Part shown: positions 60,419 through 64,000 of the stretch, one piece after another | Layout of the letters: each line of letters starts with the position of its first letter | Position numbering within the stretch: position 1 is the stretch's first letter | Source: Seriola aureovittata | Taxonomy: Eukaryota; Chordata; Actinopteri; Carangiformes; Carangidae | Direction: 5' to 3' | Length of the DNA: 64,000 nucleotides | NCBI RefSeq assembly: GCF_021018895.1 | Contig: NC_079375.1 | Location: 22,450,975 to 22,514,974 of the forward strand | The notes under the pieces: model-generated | The model's database searches: none | What the model was told of the DNA's origin: nothing | What the model saw: only the letters and a program-made list of their open reading frames with translations | Position numbers and translations under genes: made by a program

Positions 60419-60440
60419 TGTGTGTGTGTGTGTGTGTGTG
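60419..60440 (+). promoter_or_regulatory. cdh24: (TG)11 tract in the exon 4 splice acceptor
   Basis: The transcript would carry (UG)11 ending 10 bases before the exon, with only TCTGCTGCAG between it and the coding sequence. UG repeats are known binding sites for TDP-43 and CELF proteins and can reduce use of a nearby acceptor, as in CFTR exon 9. An effect here is inferred. Confidence 0.5.
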
Positions 60441-60450
60441 TCTGCTGCAG

Positions 60451-60618
60451 GTATTCTGCGTACAGCTGTGCCTGACATGGACAGAGAGACCCAGGACCAG
60501 TACCTGGTGGTGCTTCAGGCCAAGGACATGGGGGGCCACCTGGGTGGATTATCAGGCACCACCACCATCACCGTCAGGCTCACCGACGTCAACGACAACC
60601 CTCCGCGGTTCACCCAGA
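60451..60618 (+). CDS. cdh24: Cadherin-24-like, coding exon 4: second part of EC2
   Basis: This 168-base exon (phase 1 in, phase 1 out) completes Gly642 and encodes residues 643-697 plus one base. It reads [35 protein letters not shown], then [24 protein letters not shown] and the EC2-EC3 linker DVNDN (residues 687-691) are the calcium-binding motifs. The donor is gtgagt at 60619. The gene is cut by the window end; EC3-EC5, the membrane segment and the tail are not in view. The acceptor is odd: a (TG)11 run stands where a pyrimidine tract would be. Confidence 0.95.
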
Positions 60619-62844
60619 GTGAGTTACTCAACAACTCACCAGGAATAAACACACAGTACAACATGAAAGATGAAAATTGCTGCATGTATGCTGGATACGC
60701 ATACGCATTTTCTTTATCTACACATATGTGCGATAATGGTATGCACTGCCTCCCACCTCAGCCCTGCAGCCATACATAAATGCACGCTCTTGCCACGCAG
60801 GGGCCTAACACTGTCGGCAAATACTCCATGGCGGCTTGCAGTACCTGCAGATTGGGTTTCATCTCATTAGAGGGATGCAGCATCAGGCATCGAGCTGCCA
60901 ATCACCGTAAAGTAGCAGAAATGACTTTGAATGACTTTGTTGTTCTTGTATTTACTGTCTAATACTCAACACTCAGGAAACAAACATTAGGCTGCATAAC
61001 AGCATAAACACTGTTTGTTTTTGCACCAGAGGGCAGAAGACTTCTCAGACCTTTTTGACCCGCAGGTACTGTCAGGATTTTCGCAGCAGCAGTCAGGCAG
61101 AGGAGACTCCTGCAGGGCTGCAAAGTGCCTCATCAAACATTCAGTCATGGATTTCACCTGCCTGTGCAATGATAGATCAGCTACTATTTCCAACTGCACC
61201 TGCACAGATTATAGGAAATAATCCAACAATACCTCTAATGAGGCCAGTTTAATTGCCTTACAAAAAAACTAAATTTCACTGTTTGTAATCACACAGTTAT
61301 TTTAGTGCAAATGATAGATGGAAAACGTCTATGTCCTGTGTTGCTGTGTGACTTATAATGTTGGTAAATTCAATTAAATTAGGCCTTACTCCTGTGGCCT
61401 GTTGCATATAAAACAAAAATTAGACCAAATTAGCAATTTACATAATGGCTCCTGGTTGCTATGAAGAATATGTAATCAAATTGGATTATTAGACGTTATT
61501 GTCATAGTTGGACATTGTACTATAAATCATCTTTTAGTTATCCAGAAGGAGGTTAGTGTGCTGGCATGATAACTCCCTGAGCAACACTGCTCTGGCTTGT
61601 CTGTGTTTGTTTGCCACTGTTGTTGGATGGAGTGCACCGGTGTGTTTTAGAGGCCGGTATTAATCAATTCCTTCTCTGTTGTACCTTGAGATTTGGTATG
61701 TGTGTCCTTTATTACATTCAAAAGGACACACCAGCTACTCCTCCTGTGGATGATCAAGGGAACCGAGTGGCATTGATGGCCAGTGTTCCTGTCATCTTTT
61801 ACTTAATGTCGTCCTTTCTGCCATTTTTCTTCTAAGCCAGCGACGTCTCGTCCAAGATAATTTTCTGACCTTCTTCCAATTAAAGTGAAGAGAGTTGAAG
61901 TCGGGATAGAAAAGTTTTTGTACAGTTACACTTCATTTTGGTTTCCAGAGGGATTAATAGGACAGATAACTTGCTTTTCCATCAAAATTGTACTTACTTT
62001 TACTTAAATTGAAGTGAAAACAGTATGTCACCTCTTAAAGGGAAATGTAATTATTATAAGAGCTGAATAATTTTAGGATTATATCTGATTAGTCCGCCTA
62101 CAGAGTATTTGAACATTTCACTAATCTTAGTTTTCGAATACAGGGTTAAGTTGAGGGTTAGTGGAAGAAGTTGAATTTTGAATCTCAACTAACAAATACT
62201 CTGTAAACTCTGTAAAACAGATGTAAAACATCCAACTGGGCTTTTTTTCTGAGCGACAATAAGACAGCAATTCATAATTGTTCAATCAATTGAGTTGCAT
62301 TGTGTTGAACTGCTGCGACTCGCATGCCTGTTCACACCGACTGTGTGTCTGCTGCGTTGCTGCTATTGCCAGATCTTTATACATTGAGTTTGCAGGCTAC
62401 TTGAATGCCCCGATTTCTTCTCATTATAAATTCATTTCTGATTTATTTAAAATGGCTAATATGGTTTATATTTTTTTATGTCTGTGACATATTCAGATTC
62501 AGCCTAGACATTTGCTTGGAGATGCATGTGTCACGCGCTCCGATCCATTAACATGGGTGTTCTTGTTAACAAACTTGTGAGTAGACAAACTTAATAAATA
62601 CTTTTTTGTTTTTAATAAGATAAGTTTTATAAGTCTGCTCACAAATAATGCAGTCAGTTGTTGTTGACATCTTCCCAGGGTAATTTCTTTTTATATTGCT
62701 TGATAAAATTCAAATATAACCATGATATTCAAAAGTGGCCTTTTATTTATTGATATTTTGCCAGTCAGGTTATTTATCCATGCATTTATTTATCCTAGTT
62801 TATGTTTTCTGCATTGTGTTTATGTTGATAGTTAAGAGTGAAGA
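60619..62844 (+). other. cdh24: Start of the next cadherin intron
   Basis: It begins GTGAGT. No coding exon in phase 1 is visible in this stretch or to the end of the window. Open frames of 60-75 codons show no cadherin motif such as LDRE, DxNDN or DxD. Nothing else is recognised. Confidence 0.6.
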
Positions 62845-62955
62845 GTCAGACAGGAAACAGTGGGAGAGAGGGAGGGGGTATGACATGCATCAGAAGCCCC
62901 TGGCCCCGTTCGAACCATGGATGTTGTGGTTATGTGGCGTGTACTGAGCGCGTTA
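62845..62955 (-). repeat. tRNA-derived SINE-like fragment
   Basis: Read on the - strand, 'catggttcgaacggg' contains a perfect pol III B box (GGTTCGAAC), followed by 'tgatgcatgtcataccccc' and a purine/pyrimidine-biased 'ctgtttcctgtctgac' tail. This matches, from memory, a very common fish repeat with a tRNA-like head. No complete cloverleaf is present, so it is not a tRNA gene. Confidence 0.5.
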
Positions 62956-62989
62956 CAGCTACTGGAAGCAGCAGCAGTGGCAAAGGTGG

Positions 62990-63560
62990 ACCCATATGCA
63001 CAGACAGGATGAGGCAGTGAAGTGGCTTTTAATGAGGAATAAACAGGCTCACTGGCATATGAGATAACAAGTTAGCAGGCAGGTGTCCAGGTCCAAACAA
63101 CACGGAAATAAACGCAGGTCGCAGCTACACACGAAGACTCAGGAGCTAACATTTGAAGGATTCAATAGCAGGGGCAATTAGCGGCTGAGGTATCAGGTCT
63201 GGAGTGGGATCCGATGGGGACAGAGTAGAGTCCCAGGGCAGAGAAGCAGGGCTGGCCAGAGGAGAGAGGGAGTCAGAACAGACAGGACTGTAAGGGAGAC
63301 AGAGAGCAGGATGAGTACTGGGGGAAACAGGCAACAAGCTGAATGCTGAGACGCGACACTGGTAACAAATTTGGCTCAAAGCGTAGCGACGCTGACGGGA
63401 AGCAGAGTCTACGATCTGGCAGAGTGGAAGTGGCAGGGCTGAGTATTTATATAGGTCTTGATTATGGAACTGGTTGCAGCTGGTGGAGTTCTGCTCCGAG
63501 TCCAACACACCTGTCTCCACTCACACAATCACACACACGGACATCGGAGATAACGACGTC
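62990..63560 (-). mobile_element. Probable LTR-like retroelement remnant
   Basis: On the - strand there is a TATA-like string (cctatataaatac, around 63449-63461), an ATTAAA polyadenylation-type signal near 63032 and then 'gtgcatatgggtcc', which corresponds to 'ctgcatttgggtcc' at the same relative place in the solo LTR at 43877-44394. I could not find clear ends or a target-site duplication. Confidence 0.4.
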
Positions 63561-64000
63561 CTCGGAGAGTGTGAGCCGCACTGAAACTAATCATATGTAA
63601 GAATCAAAGTATCATGTACGTGTGTTCAGATTTGACTCTGAGGAGGAATTTTGATACTAATTACAACAACCAGATGCTAATGATTTTAAAGCACCTGAAC
63701 GGCCTCCATGATCAGTGTGTGTCAGAGCCACTGCTGCTGGTCCAGCTGCTGACAGCTGATTAACAGGACAAATCAGCAGCCAGAGTACAATAACTAACTT
63801 CCAGTTGATTTTAGAACAGCACATCCCATCTGTCCCTTTCACCTCACACAGTCGCTGTGTCCCAGTTCAGGCGCTGCATCTTTCAGAAGCTGCATTTGAA
63901 TGCGACTGGGCCGTCTCATTTCAAAGGCTCCCTCAAAAGTGGCGGAAAAATGCAGCCTTCTTTTCCTGGGCAACAAAGTCTCCATGGGTGGATCCTTCGC
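63561..64000 (+). other. Intron sequence to the window end
   Basis: No coding exon, RNA gene or clear repeat. The cadherin gene continues beyond the window. Confidence 0.5.

Larger units (their letters stand above)
56718..60450 (+). other. cdh24: Intron inside EC2 (3.7 kb)
   Basis: It begins GTGAGT and ends in (TG)11 then TCTGCTGCAG; phase is 1. It is unusually dense in microsatellites at its 5' side: TG near 56930 and 57000, (TC)n(CA)n at 57087-57168, CA at 57289-57332, (TG)n(TA)n at 57657-57709 and TG at 58619-58650. The 3' part (58700-60400) is AT-rich with no gene and no mobile element I can define. Confidence 0.85.

Noticed and set aside
62890..62940. Possible tRNA gene on the - strand
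   Set aside because: Only the B box is well preserved; no acceptor stem or anticodon arm can be folded. It is a SINE remnant.

Overview
The window looks like teleost fish nuclear DNA, probably from a percomorph. The evidence is a vertebrate-type split gene with large introns, many long (CA)n/(TG)n microsatellites, and interspersed repeats of kinds familiar from bony fish: TTAA-flanked MITEs, hAT-like fragments, a solo LTR, tRNA-derived SINE remnants and a GGTAC-rich repeat. I see no bacterial, phage or CRISPR features.

One gene is supported: the 5' part of a type II classical cadherin on the + strand. Four coding exons lie at 27352-28860, 45863-46157, 56598-56717 and 60451-60618. They have canonical GT/AG boundaries and consistent phases (0, 1, 1, 1). 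Together they encode 697 residues plus one base of the next codon: signal peptide, a very long propeptide, EC1 and EC2. EC3-EC5, the membrane segment and the catenin-binding tail must lie beyond base 64000. The start of EC1 (SWIWNQFFVIEEYAGPEPVL) and the rest of EC1-EC2 most resemble cadherin-24, from memory of the family rather than a search.

Layout: 1-27046 is non-coding, either upstream DNA or a first intron behind an unseen non-coding exon 1, with repeats and several blocks that look like conserved non-coding elements. 27047-28860 is the exon carrying the 5' UTR end, the start codon and the long propeptide. 28861-45862, 46158-56597 and 56718-60450 are introns. 60619-64000 is the start of another intron. 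The introns carry two more copies of the TTAA MITE, a solo LTR in antisense, nested hAT-like fragments and candidate regulatory clusters.

The most unusual observation is the propeptide: about 456-460 cysteine-free, probably disordered residues between the signal peptide and the RSRR furin site, all in one exon. Type II cadherins normally have a few tens of residues there. Inside it is a short hydrophobic segment bounded by basic cleavage-type sites. Second is the last visible exon, whose acceptor has a (TG)11 run in place of an ordinary pyrimidine tract, and whose skipping would be in frame.
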